Source of the DNA: Bdellovibrionales bacterium | Lineage (GTDB): Bacteria > Bdellovibrionota > Bdellovibrionia > Bdellovibrionales > UBA1609 | DNA length: 43,613 nucleotides | NCBI GenBank assembly: GCA_013216195.1 | Contig: JABSOQ010000001.1 | Coordinates: forward strand, 1-43,613 | Direction: 5' to 3' | Shown here: piece after piece, positions 17,766 to 27,359 of the stretch | Numbering within the stretch: the first letter of the stretch is position 1 | How the letters are laid out: each line of letters begins with the position of its first letter | Notes under the pieces: generated by a model | The model's database searches: none | What the model was told of the DNA's origin: nothing | What the model saw: only the letters and a program-made list of their open reading frames with translations | Program-made: the position numbers and the translations under genes

Positions 17766-20555
17766 ATGGCAAAGCATGACTTTGATACGGCAACGCTCGA
17801 ATCGATTGCAAAACGAGCCCACTATTTTGCCAACCAAATGGTGTTCATGGCGAACAACCGAAAAGACAAACAAAAGGGCGATCCAAAAATTGGCGGCCAC
17901 TCTTCAGCAAGCACTAGTGCACTTCACATTTTAGGAGCCTTGCACCTGGTTGTGAAAACTGGCTTTGACTTCATCGCCAACAAGCCACACGCGAGCCCTA
18001 CAGATCACTCATTTAATTTTCTGTTAGACCACTTGTTAAAAGATGACCTGAGCAAACTTAGCTACGAAGAGGGCGCAAAAGCCATGACTGGCCTTCGCGC
18101 GTTTCCTCAAAACGATGAATATGTATTTCAAAGTTACCACTCGGCTTACGACCCAGATTTTCACAACTTCTTACCCTCAGGTACAGTGGGTATCCCTGGT
18201 GTGGTAGCTGGCTATCTGGCACACGCCTACTCTTATTCAAAAAGTCATGGCTATGAAGTTCCCGATGCCCATTTCTGGTGTGTGATTGGTGACTCAGAAT
18301 TTCGAGAGGGCTCTTTGTTTGAAGCCGTTCCTGATTTTGCTGAAAGACAAATCGGCAATTTGACTTGGATCATCGACTACAACAGACAGAGCCTCGATGG
18401 CCATAGAATCACCAACCAAGAAATCATGGGCGGTACTGACGACACTCGAATCGCAAAAACTATGGAGGCCAATGGCTGGGAGGTCATTGAAGTTCGTCAC
18501 GGTAAGCTGAGAAAGAAGCTTTTTGAACTTGAGGGAGGAAAAGCTTACCAGAAGCTTCTCGAAGACGACTTGAGCGATTATGAACTTCAAGTTTTGTTGC
18601 AGCTAACGGATGCAGCCGCAATACGAAAAGATCTAGGCTCACACGAAGGCATGAGCACATTCTTGAGTAACGTCTCTGACGAAGACCTAGTGGCCTCAAT
18701 TGGAGACCTCGGTGGTCACGACTTCGAAGCGCTTATCGAGGCTATGGAGCGAAGTAAGCAATCAACAAGTCGCCCGACGATTATCATCGCTCATACGGTT
18801 AAGGGCTGGGGCACCGAGCTTGCTGCGCTGCCAGGTAACCACAACTTGATACCTGGCAAACCCGAAATGGATTCTCTTCGAGAAAACCAAGGGATTCCTG
18901 CCGAAGAACCGTTTCAAAGGTTTGATGCTTCAACAACAGAGGGTCAGTTCTTAGAAAAACGTGGCGAGCAGATCTACAATGATATTTTAGCTCAAAGAGA
19001 ATTAAAAGATCGCAACCAAAAACGATTCTTAGATGAGTTTGAAGCCTACGAGAAAGAGAATGAAACTCTCGACATCAACCTGAAGATGGCCTCTTACCCT
19101 CATACACAATGGATGCTAGGCCAGCTGACTGCGAAACTCACTCGTATTGCCAACACTCCCCTGGATGACTCTCGGCTAGCAGAAAAGCAAAAGCCCCTGA
19201 ATGAGGTCGAGAAATCATGGCACCTTCCTGCGCAGATGATTGTCTCTATGGCCCCTGATGTGGGTACAAGTACAAACCTGAACCCATCAATGGATGGCAA
19301 GATCTACGGTGCAGAAGTTACTGAAGACATCGAAGAAGAGTTCGGTGTAAAAGATAAGAAAACTCCTGACCTCGTGCCTGGCGAAGAAGAAAATGACCGC
19401 TTCTTAAGATTTGAAATTGCTGAAGCTAACGTCATGAGCTGCATGGGTGCTTACGGAAAAATTCGTGAGATCCTAGGCATCCCGATTCTTCCTTTGATGA
19501 CGGTCTATGACTTCTTTGTTAAACGAGCGCTCGATCAGTTCTTCTACAACCTATACTGGAAGTCTTCATTTATCGCCGTAGGAACACCGGCGGGCGTAAC
19601 TCTGAGCCCTGAGGGTGCTCAGCACGGTTGGAAGTCTGACTTTCAAATTCCTAACCAGATTGTTTGGGAGCCGTTCTTCTGCCAAGAGCTCGACTGGATC
19701 TTGTGTGATGCCATCAAAAGGCATGTTACCGGCGACAATGAAGGTCGAACTGGTGTTCACATCAGAGGTGTCACGAGAGGCGCTGAACAAAAAGACTTTT
19801 TGCGACTACTTAGAACTCAAGTGAAGTACAAACAAAATGCTACAGGGCAACCTCTACATCCAAAGGGTCAGCCGGTTGAAGGTGCTATCGACGAATCAAC
19901 TCTACCTGCCATGTCTGATGCTGAGATATTCGAAAGCGTGAGAATGGATGTTCTTAACGGCGCTTATTATCTTATCGATTATCGCGGTTACGCTAACTAC
20001 GAACCTGGTGACAATGTGGTAAACATTTTTGCTATGGGCTCTCTTGGCACAGAGGCGATCAAAGCCTCTGCAGAGCTTCTTGAAAAGGGCATCTACGCAA
20101 ACGTGATCATGGTCACTAGCCCCGAACTTCTTGTGGGTCTGTTGGGCGCAGAGAATGACTACCATCACCTAACGCAAAACCTAGGCGTAAACGGAGATCT
20201 CTATTTGCAACCAACACTTAACGGAGCTCTTCAAACCGGTGAAGCGGCAACTTTAAGTGGCCGGCGTGTACCTGTGGTGAGTGTTGCCGACGGAGAAATG
20301 GGGTTACTCGATAACTTGGGCTCTATTATTGGTGTGAAGCAGGAGACACTTGCAGTTAAAAAGCACTCACGGTGTGGTCGCCCTGTCGACATCTACAAGT
20401 ACCACAAGATAGACTCAGGCTCTGTAGTTGAAGCTTGTGGCAAAGTCTTATCGAAAACAGCTATCGAACAGGTCAGAGTGAGTGGCCGCGCATTAGGTGA
20501 GCTCGATCAGAAGGGGCCACAACAAGAAAACTGGAGATCTTACTGGAAGCAGTAA
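17766..20555 (+). CDS. AceE-family (homodimeric pyruvate dehydrogenase E1-like) thiamine-diphosphate enzyme
   Basis: 929 residues from ATG 17766, preceded by GGGAG at good spacing; an in-frame TTG at 17751 was rejected. The length and motif order fit homodimeric PDH E1: GGHSSASTSALHI near the N-terminus, IGDSEFREGSLFEAVPDF then WIIDYNRQSLDGHR (ThDP-binding region), HTVKGWG, a central FEIAEANV (probable catalytic Glu region) and SPEGAQHGW. The usual GDGE of the ThDP motif is GDSE here, and no E2 or E3 gene follows. It may be a divergent E1 or a related transketolase-superfamily enzyme with another substrate. The next gene is a hydrolase 44 bases downstream. Confidence 0.75.
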   Translation: MAKHDFDTATLESIAKRAHYFANQMVFMANNRKDKQKGDPKIGGHSSASTSALHILGALHLVVKTGFDFIANKPHASPTDHSFNFLLDHLLKDDLSKLSYEEGAKAMTGLRAFPQNDEYVFQSYHSAYDPDFHNFLPSGTVGIPGVVAGYLAHAYSYSKSHGYEVPDAHFWCVIGDSEFREGSLFEAVPDFAERQIGNLTWIIDYNRQSLDGHRITNQEIMGGTDDTRIAKTMEANGWEVIEVRHGKLRKKLFELEGGKAYQKLLEDDLSDYELQVLLQLTDAAAIRKDLGSHEGMSTFLSNVSDEDLVASIGDLGGHDFEALIEAMERSKQSTSRPTIIIAHTVKGWGTELAALPGNHNLIPGKPEMDSLRENQGIPAEEPFQRFDASTTEGQFLEKRGEQIYNDILAQRELKDRNQKRFLDEFEAYEKENETLDINLKMASYPHTQWMLGQLTAKLTRIANTPLDDSRLAEKQKPLNEVEKSWHLPAQMIVSMAPDVGTSTNLNPSMDGKIYGAEVTEDIEEEFGVKDKKTPDLVPGEEENDRFLRFEIAEANVMSCMGAYGKIREILGIPILPLMTVYDFFVKRALDQFFYNLYWKSSFIAVGTPAGVTLSPEGAQHGWKSDFQIPNQIVWEPFFCQELDWILCDAIKRHVTGDNEGRTGVHIRGVTRGAEQKDFLRLLRTQVKYKQNATGQPLHPKGQPVEGAIDESTLPAMSDAEIFESVRMDVLNGAYYLIDYRGYANYEPGDNVVNIFAMGSLGTEAIKASAELLEKGIYANVIMVTSPELLVGLLGAENDYHHLTQNLGVNGDLYLQPTLNGALQTGEAATLSGRRVPVVSVADGEMGLLDNLGSIIGVKQETLAVKKHSRCGRPVDIYKYHKIDSGSVVEACGKVLSKTAIEQVRVSGRALGELDQKGPQQENWRSYWKQ

Positions 20556-20599
20556 GGCTCCTTCATCTGCACTCAGACTGCTGAGTGAGGAGAGTTCGC

Positions 20600-21376
20600 G
20601 TGGCCTCCCTACCTGAAGGTGTGGTATTCAAAGCAAGCCCAAACCGCCGTTTCGAAGAGACGGTGGTTTTCGTTCACCACTTTGGTGGCACAAAGTTTAC
20701 TTCCAAAAGACATCAAGAGTATTTGTGTGAACTTGGGTTTGACTGTGTCGCCTTTGACCTTCTCTACCATGACAGTGATCGCTTTCCGAAATCAAAGCAA
20801 ACTCTTGTAGATGTCGCTCGCGGTTTTCGGCATGCTTGGGCCGATCAAATCGAACAAGTGCTCAAGGCCATTGATGGGCCTAAAATCATGTTTAGCTTCA
20901 GCATGCCTGGCGGTGGGGCTCTAGAGGCCATGAGCAGAATAGAAGCCAAAGGCATGACAGCATGGGTTTGCGAAGGCGGCCCGTTTTTATCAGTTGCCCA
21001 ATGCTACTGGAACTACATGAATCGCTTTCACCCTAGTCTTTGGTTTCCACTTCGAGTTTCAGCGGTGGCCGCCACCTTCTTGGCCATGGGAATCTACGAT
21101 TACAAAAAAGATGTGCAGAAATACTTTAAGAACTTACCCACTGGGTTTCCGACCTTGAGTATTCGAGCTTGGCAAGATGAGCTTGTGCCAATCTCAGCTA
21201 TCGATGTATTTTTTGAACAACAAGAACACATAAGCCTTGAGATTTTGTCATTGCCTGAAGCAGATCACCTGCAAGGTCTTCGTGAATACCCCGAGGACTA
21301 TAAGCCGAGGCTGAGCAAGTTTCTAATGGCCCACGCCACTGCCCTGACCTCAGTTGCAAAGACGACAGACTCGTAG
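20600..21376 (+). CDS. Alpha/beta hydrolase
   Basis: 258 residues from GTG 20600, with GAGGAGAG 6-13 bases upstream; an earlier GTG (20585) lies before that site. Alpha/beta-hydrolase features are FVHHFGG (oxyanion region), FSFSMPGGGA as a degenerate nucleophile elbow (the middle Ser replaces the usual GxSxG), WQDELVP (Asp) and EADHLQG (His). The substrate is unknown. It probably shares a transcript with the AceE-like gene. Confidence 0.7.
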   Translation: MASLPEGVVFKASPNRRFEETVVFVHHFGGTKFTSKRHQEYLCELGFDCVAFDLLYHDSDRFPKSKQTLVDVARGFRHAWADQIEQVLKAIDGPKIMFSFSMPGGGALEAMSRIEAKGMTAWVCEGGPFLSVAQCYWNYMNRFHPSLWFPLRVSAVAATFLAMGIYDYKKDVQKYFKNLPTGFPTLSIRAWQDELVPISAIDVFFEQQEHISLEILSLPEADHLQGLREYPEDYKPRLSKFLMAHATALTSVAKTTDS

Positions 21377-21437
21377 ACGAGTTCTTTGCTTCGTCTCAAG
21401 AGAGAAAAGCCTGTAAACAGTTACAGTCTTTTCGTTA

Positions 21438-21893
21438 TCAAAGGCGAACAGAATGAACAGCGGTTGAATCTTCGTCGAGATAACCTGCTTTGATTAAAAC
21501 ACCATTTTCGTTGGTCTTCTCTTGAACGTGAACACTGCGCACGCAAATGAGAACCAAAGCTTGCCTCAACAATCTGCCAAAGGGTGCTCTGAAAGTCGGC
21601 TGCTCGAGAACTTGAGAGCTCTCGCCCACTTCTTCGATTATGTCAGATGCTAGCACCACAGATAGCTCTTCATCTTCAATCTGCACGGCTTCTCTGTTTC
21701 TCTGCACAATCGTAATGACACTTTTGGTGACCTGATCTTGCTCTTTCAAATAGACAAGGTTTCTGACCCGCCCACAAACCTCAGGCCACAAAACAGCACC
21801 ACTGTGCTCATCTGTAGCGCTGACAGTGAGTGCCTGGCAGACAGATCCCGCTAATAGCAAAGCTAGGATTGTAGAATTCAAAACAAATTTCAT
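21438..21893 (-). CDS. Small secreted hypothetical protein
   Basis: 151 residues, unrecognised. A signal peptide of about 21 residues (ending VCQALT) is clear. The mature part has two or three Cys and mixed alpha/beta character. It converges on the alpha/beta hydrolase gene, with a 61-base gap and no strong terminator. Confidence 0.55.
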   Translation of the reverse strand: MKFVLNSTILALLLAGSVCQALTVSATDEHSGAVLWPEVCGRVRNLVYLKEQDQVTKSVITIVQRNREAVQIEDEELSVVLASDIIEEVGESSQVLEQPTFRAPFGRLLRQALVLICVRSVHVQEKTNENGVLIKAGYLDEDSTAVHSVRL

Positions 21894-22045
21894 AATAGTA
21901 GTCTTCCTTGCACCAATTAGTACTCCAGGCGACCACGTGACGTCTAGGTTACGGGTTTATAGCTGTTGAATTTTCAGTGCAGAGAGATTTTTTCACATCA
22001 CAGCCACAAGACATAAGGCACTGTAACCATTGAGCAATTTTCCTT

Positions 22046-22729
22046 TTAAAATAATTTCTGAGCCACTAATAGGCCCTCAGAGGTCGGAAGCATGCTGCCT
22101 TGATAGAGGTTTTGATCGGCCAAGCGGGCGTTGAGCTTCTTCATATTCTCAATAACACTTGGGCTCCAGCGATCTGAAATCTTCTCGCCATAGACCCCTC
22201 CGAACAAAAAGGTGTTGTCGGCGATAACAAAACCTCCCTTCTTGAGCAGGCCCTCTCCCCACAGCAGAGCCCGGTAATAAGCCGCCTTATTCGCATCAAT
22301 AAAGAGCAAGTCAAAAGGGGCCTTAGCTTCGAGCTCCGCTCGCAGCTCTTCAAAGTCACCTTGCAACCCCACTATCTGGCTGGCCCAAGGGCTCTCGGCA
22401 AAGAACCGCTGTGAATCAGCGAATCTGCTTGAATCTTTCTCGACGGTACAAATTTGGCCGCCCTCACCTAGGCCGCTTGCCATCCACATCGCCGAGTAAC
22501 CAAAAAGAGTGCCTAACTCGAGAATTTTTTGAGACTTAGTCCAAACTACTAAACTCTTGAGCAACTGCCCTTCATAGGGGCTAACTTGCATACCCTCACG
22601 GTTGTTCGCAACTGAGTGCTCTCGCACTTTTCGCATCGTCTCTTGCTCAACACCAAAGGTGTCATTGAGATAGTTTAACTTCTTTGATTCTTTTTCAGTA
22701 TCTGGACGCATGGCAATGAGGTATCTCAT
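22046..22729 (-). CDS. SAM-dependent O-methyltransferase (methyltransferase family 3)
   Basis: 227 residues. It carries the SAM-binding motif ILELGTLFGYSAMWMA (about 70-85), then CTVEKDS, FDLLFIDANKAAYY and GGFVIADNTFLFGGVY. This order is typical of caffeoyl-CoA O-methyltransferase-like and bacterial TrmR-type enzymes. The DAN and DN pairs are probable metal ligands. The substrate may be a small catechol or tRNA; I cannot tell which. The start may be the second Met (residue 7); neither has a good ribosome-binding site. Confidence 0.82.
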   Translation of the reverse strand: MRYLIAMRPDTEKESKKLNYLNDTFGVEQETMRKVREHSVANNREGMQVSPYEGQLLKSLVVWTKSQKILELGTLFGYSAMWMASGLGEGGQICTVEKDSSRFADSQRFFAESPWASQIVGLQGDFEELRAELEAKAPFDLLFIDANKAAYYRALLWGEGLLKKGGFVIADNTFLFGGVYGEKISDRWSPSVIENMKKLNARLADQNLYQGSMLPTSEGLLVAQKLF

Positions 22730-22915
22730 ATATGGCTAGAGTGCGAGGGCTTTTTTGAACGAACTGGGCTGTAACCAAGGGCTCACAATCGATTGAAGAA
22801 ATGATCCACATTTTGAAAAATTCGAGCTAGTCTTTCACACTATCAGGCGGCTCGAACCCTATCGAGCGACAGGGAAGAATTTGAGGCAAGCACGGCCTAC
22901 TACAGAGGGGAACTG

Positions 22916-23572
22916 ATGAAACTTGAAATGATGATCTTTGATTTCGATGGCACCCTAGTCGACACGGCTTATGACATCTGTGAAGCCATAAACATTTTGT
23001 TCGAGAAAAAAGGCATCGAACCCTTACCGCACGAGAAAATTCGACCTGAGATTGGCATGGGCCTTAGAACTCTCCTCGAGAGAACTTTTCCAGACGAAGC
23101 CGGTAGCCCAGAAGAAGAGCTCAAGCTGACTCAGCAGCTACACGACGTTTATGATGACATTCACCTCAACAACCCAACCATTTTTGAAGGTGTCGAGGAG
23201 GCTCTAAACAAGTGGGAAGGTCAAATTGCTATCATCTCGAATAAGCCTGAGCGCTACGTGCATTCGATCTTGAATCACCTCAAACTCAAAGATCGACCAT
23301 GGGTCGACGTAATAGGTGGAGACACTCTAGTGGAGAAAAAGCCTCATCCCCTGCCCTTCGAAACCGTACTCACCAAAGCGGGCCTCAAACCAGAGCAAAG
23401 CCTGATGATTGGCGATGGCGAACCCGACATTTCTGGAGCAAAAAATTCAGGAATTCGATCTGTGGCAGTTGAGTTCGGCTATGGTGACCTAGAGACCTTA
23501 AAGGCGCTAGGAGCCTGGAAAACAGCCAAATCCTACGAAGAGATTTCTAAACTCGCTGAGTCATTGAGTTAG
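22916..23572 (+). CDS. HAD-family phosphatase, phosphoglycolate-phosphatase-like
   Basis: 218 residues. HAD motifs are visible: I FDFDGTLVDT (about 8-17), II IISNKP, III EKKPHPLP, and IV IGDGEPDISGAKNSG. A helical cap domain lies between motifs I and II, giving the Gph-type arrangement. GAGGGGA precedes the ATG. It probably hydrolyses a small phosphate ester such as 2-phosphoglycolate; the exact substrate is inferred only from family resemblance. Confidence 0.85.
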   Translation: MKLEMMIFDFDGTLVDTAYDICEAINILFEKKGIEPLPHEKIRPEIGMGLRTLLERTFPDEAGSPEEELKLTQQLHDVYDDIHLNNPTIFEGVEEALNKWEGQIAIISNKPERYVHSILNHLKLKDRPWVDVIGGDTLVEKKPHPLPFETVLTKAGLKPEQSLMIGDGEPDISGAKNSGIRSVAVEFGYGDLETLKALGAWKTAKSYEEISKLAESLS

Positions 23573-23663
23573 GCATTTTACAAACCAGTTTATTTCAAAC
23601 CTTTTGCCCAAATAACCTCGCACAAACACTGCGCAATTCTGACTAATATTTGACTTTGACCAT

Positions 23664-23695
23664 CCATAACGCTACACAACATACGGCGTTAATGG
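23664..23695 (+). promoter_or_regulatory. Leader hairpin abutting the ribosome-binding site of the peptide transporter operon
   Basis: TAACGC (23667-23672) pairs with GCGTTA (23686-23691), and CCA/TGG extends the stem past one unpaired base. The stem ends at the edge of the GGGAGGA ribosome-binding site of the binding-protein gene. It could protect the 5' end or modulate initiation; function is inferred. Confidence 0.35.
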
Positions 23696-23706
23696 GAGGA
23701 GTTTTC

Positions 23707-25491
23707 ATGTTTAAAACGACGAAATCGATAGTTCAACTTGTGATTCTAACAGCGACCTGTTTGGTCATTTCCGCGTGCACCAATAGCTGCTCGCAAAAAA
23801 CATCATCAACAGATACAACACTGCATTTTCCACTGGCCTCTACAATCAAAGGCATGGATCCAATTCAATCCAACTCGACGTATTCAAGCCGAGTTGTGAG
23901 TCAGATTTTCACACCACTTTTCGAGTACCACTACCTTAAGAGACCTTACGAGCTCGTACCTCAAGCTGCTGAGAGCATGCCTGAAGCCTCTGCCGATGGT
24001 CTTGTGCACACAATTAAGATCAGAAAAGGCATGAAGTTTCACAACAACGATTGCTTTGAGAATGGTGAAGGCCGCGAAGTGAAAGCTTCTGACTTTATCT
24101 ACTCTTGGAAGCGATTGGCTGACCCTGACAACCGTGCAAACGGTTTCTGGATCTTCGACGGCAAGATTAAGGGCCTCAACGAATGGAGAGACGCAAAGTC
24201 AAAAGGTGAAGCTGACTACGACACAGTGATCGAAGGCATGAAAGTTCTTGATGACTACACACTTCAGATCACACTCACTAAGCCTTACTACCAATTGTAC
24301 TACACTCTCGCTATGGAGTTCACTGCTGTGGTGCCTAAAGAGGCTGTAGATAAGTATGGTGAAGAATTCTTGAACAACCCAGTAGGCTCAGGCCCTTATG
24401 TTTTTACAGAGTGGGTTCGTGGTTCAAAAATTACACTTGATAAGAACCCTACATTTTTTGGTCAAAAGTACCCTTCAGAAGGTGCTGAGGGCGACAAAGA
24501 AGCCGGTCTTCTTGATGATGCTGGCCAAGACATTCCATTCAACGACAAGATCATTTTCTACGAAGTTGTTGAGTCTCAGCCTCTATGGTTGAACTTTATG
24601 AAGGGCAACTATGACGTTGCAGGTATTCCTAAAGACAACTTTGATGCTGTGGTCGTTGAAGGTGAACTTTCAGACGACATGAAAGGTAAAGGCATTCAGA
24701 TGTCGACTTACCTTCAGCCTGATGTGACATACATCGCTTTCAATATGAAGGACCCTATCCTTGGTAAGAACGACAAATTGAGAAAAGCCATCGCAATGGC
24801 TTACGACTCGGCAACGTCAATCGACAAGTTCTACAACGGTAGAGGCGTAAAAGCTCACAGCCCAATTGCACCGGGTATTGATGCTTACGACCCTGAGTTC
24901 AAAAACCCTTACGTTGAGTTCGATCAGTCAAAAGCCAAGCAAATGCTAAAAGATGCTGGCTTCCCTGATGGAAAAGGCGCACCAGTACTTGAGTACGCTA
25001 CAACTTCATCTTCGACGGCTCGTCAAATGGCCGAGTATTTCAAGCAAAACATGGAGGCGGTAGGTCTTAAAATTCAAATTGCTTCAGTTTCATGGCCACA
25101 GCTTCAAGCTAAAATTAAAGATGCGAAAGCCCAAATGTGGGGTATTGCATGGCTTGCTGACTACCCAGATGCTGAGAACTTCTTGCAGCTTCTGTACGGA
25201 CCGAACCAAGCTCCCGGCCCAAACGGTGCGAACTTCAACAACAAGAAGTTCAACAAGCTTTACGAGCAAGCATCTGCACTCCCTCCTGGCGAAGAGCGAA
25301 CTGCTGTTTACCAGAAAATGAGAGACATCTTTGTTGAAGAGATGCCTTGGGTACCAAACGTGCACAGAAAAGGTTACTCACTTCGCCACGGTTGGATCAA
25401 AAACTACAAGCCACATGCAATTAAAGCGAACTCTTTGAAATACTTTAAAGTCGATACGGGCAAGCGCTCTGAACTAAAGGCGAAACTCTAA
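23707..25491 (+). CDS. Peptide ABC transporter substrate-binding lipoprotein (SBP family 5, OppA/DppA-like)
   Basis: 594 residues from ATG 23707, chosen because GGGAGGA precedes it and a lipoprotein signal (LVISAC, Cys about residue 19) follows directly. Family-5 features are an N-terminal FPLASTIKGMDPIQSNS, the conserved KIRKGMKFHNND stretch, NPVGSGPYVFTEW and a C-terminal QAPGPNGANFNN. It captures peptides in the periplasm and hands them to the permease pair. It is the first gene of a five-gene operon, and its stop overlaps the next start (TAATG). Confidence 0.93.
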   Translation: MFKTTKSIVQLVILTATCLVISACTNSCSQKTSSTDTTLHFPLASTIKGMDPIQSNSTYSSRVVSQIFTPLFEYHYLKRPYELVPQAAESMPEASADGLVHTIKIRKGMKFHNNDCFENGEGREVKASDFIYSWKRLADPDNRANGFWIFDGKIKGLNEWRDAKSKGEADYDTVIEGMKVLDDYTLQITLTKPYYQLYYTLAMEFTAVVPKEAVDKYGEEFLNNPVGSGPYVFTEWVRGSKITLDKNPTFFGQKYPSEGAEGDKEAGLLDDAGQDIPFNDKIIFYEVVESQPLWLNFMKGNYDVAGIPKDNFDAVVVEGELSDDMKGKGIQMSTYLQPDVTYIAFNMKDPILGKNDKLRKAIAMAYDSATSIDKFYNGRGVKAHSPIAPGIDAYDPEFKNPYVEFDQSKAKQMLKDAGFPDGKGAPVLEYATTSSSTARQMAEYFKQNMEAVGLKIQIASVSWPQLQAKIKDAKAQMWGIAWLADYPDAENFLQLLYGPNQAPGPNGANFNNKKFNKLYEQASALPPGEERTAVYQKMRDIFVEEMPWVPNVHRKGYSLRHGWIKNYKPHAIKANSLKYFKVDTGKRSELKAKL

Positions 25492-26426
25492 TGTTAAAAT
25501 TTGCGATCCGAAGAACTCTCTATATGTTTCCAATCCTTTTCGGGATTGCCCTTGTCACATTCTTGCTATTTAACGTAGCGGGTGGTGACCCGGCAGCCCA
25601 AGCAGCCGGTAAATACGCCACTGCCGAAAAGATTCAAGAGATGAGAGAGAGTCTTGGGATCGCAGGCCCTCTACACGAACAGTTCTTTGGCCATTTGAAA
25701 CAAATGGCTACTTTTGATTTTGGGCGAAGCTGGTCGACAAAACAGACCATTCGCTCAATGATTTTTTCTGGAATCGGAGCATCTGTAAGCTTGATGGTTC
25801 CAGTGTATGTGATTTCTTTGATACTCGCGATTTCACTAGCTCTTCTCGTTGCATTTTTACGAGGAACTTTTTTCGATGGCGCTACACTGGTAGTGAGCCT
25901 CGCACTGATGAGTATTAGCTCTCTCGTTTATATTCTCGCAGGCCAGTATTTCGTGGGCTACGAATTGGGGCTGTTTCCAATTAATGGCTGGGATTCAAGC
26001 CTGATAGCGCGCTGGCAGTATTTGGTTTTGCCAACTTTGATTTTTGTTGTTCTCTCTTTGGGCTCTAACGTTCTCTTCTACCGCACGGTATTCTTGGATC
26101 AGATGTACCAAGACTATGTTCGAACCGCTCGCTCAAAGGGCTTGGCCGATCGCGTGATTCTTTTCAAGCACGTGCTTCGAAACGCTATGATCCCAATTAT
26201 TACAGTGGTTGTGACTCAGCTGCCCTTTATGATTTTGGGCTCTCTTCTACTTGAATCTTTCTTTGGTATACCCGGTCTTGGTCGTATGATCGTTGACGCT
26301 ATTCAAAGCTCAGACTTTCCAGTCATCAAAGCAATGACGACGATTACGGCAATTTTGGTATTGGTATTTCAACTGGTCGCTGACTTGCTCTACGCAGTTG
26401 TCGATCCTCGAGTTCAAGTGAGGTAG
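25491..26426 (+). CDS. Peptide ABC transporter permease, OppB/DppB type
   Basis: 311 residues with six hydrophobic helices. The N-terminus (LKFAIRRTLYMFPILFGIALVTFLLF) is typical of DppB/OppB. The EAA loop is visible as YVRTARSKGLADRVILFKHVLRNAMIPIIT, the segment that contacts the ATPase. The ATG shares a base with the preceding stop, implying translational coupling. It forms the membrane channel with the next gene product. Confidence 0.93.
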   Translation: MLKFAIRRTLYMFPILFGIALVTFLLFNVAGGDPAAQAAGKYATAEKIQEMRESLGIAGPLHEQFFGHLKQMATFDFGRSWSTKQTIRSMIFSGIGASVSLMVPVYVISLILAISLALLVAFLRGTFFDGATLVVSLALMSISSLVYILAGQYFVGYELGLFPINGWDSSLIARWQYLVLPTLIFVVLSLGSNVLFYRTVFLDQMYQDYVRTARSKGLADRVILFKHVLRNAMIPIITVVVTQLPFMILGSLLLESFFGIPGLGRMIVDAIQSSDFPVIKAMTTITAILVLVFQLVADLLYAVVDPRVQVR

Positions 26427-26428
26427 GT

Positions 26429-27346
26429 GTGAAAGTGGCTTCGATAAGTTCTACAGCAATCGACACCAAGAGTAAGCAAGATGAATTAGAAAAGGGTACC
26501 AGTCTTTGGGCGGATGCCGCCAGCCGCATGAAAAAGAAACCCGTAGCGGTTGTTTCATTTTGGTTTGTCGCTTTCTACCTTGGCTTGGCACTGCTATGTG
26601 CACTTGATTTGATTTTTACCAGCTACAGTGTCGTAAACAACGACATCGCTTACCAGGCACCAACGTGGGCGCATTGGTTTGGTACAGATGTCTTTGGTAG
26701 AGATGTTTTAGCAAGAGCCGCGCATGGCACAGTCACATCTTTGACAGTGGGCTTCTTCGGCGCGGGCATTGCGATGTTTATCGGAACCTTTTTTGGTGCC
26801 ATCGGCGGGTACTTCGGCGGCAAGATTGATGACTTGGTAGTATGGCTTTACACGACGGTAGATACCATTCCAGGCATCTTACTTGTGGTGTCGTTCTCAT
26901 TTGTCATGGGGCCAAGCCTGAAGACTGTTTGTTTGGCAATTGGCCTGACAGCCTGGGTGGGCCACTGCCGAATCATTCGTGGTGAATACATCAAGCACCG
27001 CGACCAAGACTACGTTCAGGGAGCAGCCGCGCTAGGGGCTGGTCACATTCGTAGAATTTTTCTTCATATTCTTCCGAATGTGTTTCATCTGATTTTGATT
27101 AACTTCAGCCTGGGCTTTGTTGGAGCGATTAAATCTGAAGTGATTCTATCGTTCCTCGGCCTTGGTGTAGAGCCAGGTACACCATCTTGGGGTGTGATGA
27201 TTAACGACGCCAAACAAGAGCTGTTCCGTGGCGTTTGGTGGGGCCTAGCTGCCGCAACAATTTTTATGTTCTTTCTAGTATTGGCAGTTAACCTATTTAA
27301 CAGTGAGCTACGAGATGCTCTTGATCCGAAGTTGAAAAACAAATAG
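26429..27346 (+). CDS. Peptide ABC transporter permease, OppC/DppC type
   Basis: 305 residues from GTG two bases after the previous stop. A cytoplasmic N-terminus ([20 protein letters not shown]) leads into the first helix, then [19 protein letters not shown], a signature of OppC/DppC. The EAA loop is [24 protein letters not shown], and [15 protein letters not shown] is near the end. It pairs with the preceding permease. Confidence 0.93.
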   Translation: MKVASISSTAIDTKSKQDELEKGTSLWADAASRMKKKPVAVVSFWFVAFYLGLALLCALDLIFTSYSVVNNDIAYQAPTWAHWFGTDVFGRDVLARAAHGTVTSLTVGFFGAGIAMFIGTFFGAIGGYFGGKIDDLVVWLYTTVDTIPGILLVVSFSFVMGPSLKTVCLAIGLTAWVGHCRIIRGEYIKHRDQDYVQGAAALGAGHIRRIFLHILPNVFHLILINFSLGFVGAIKSEVILSFLGLGVEPGTPSWGVMINDAKQELFRGVWWGLAAATIFMFFLVLAVNLFNSELRDALDPKLKNK

Positions 27347-27359
27347 TGGGGATGATGAT

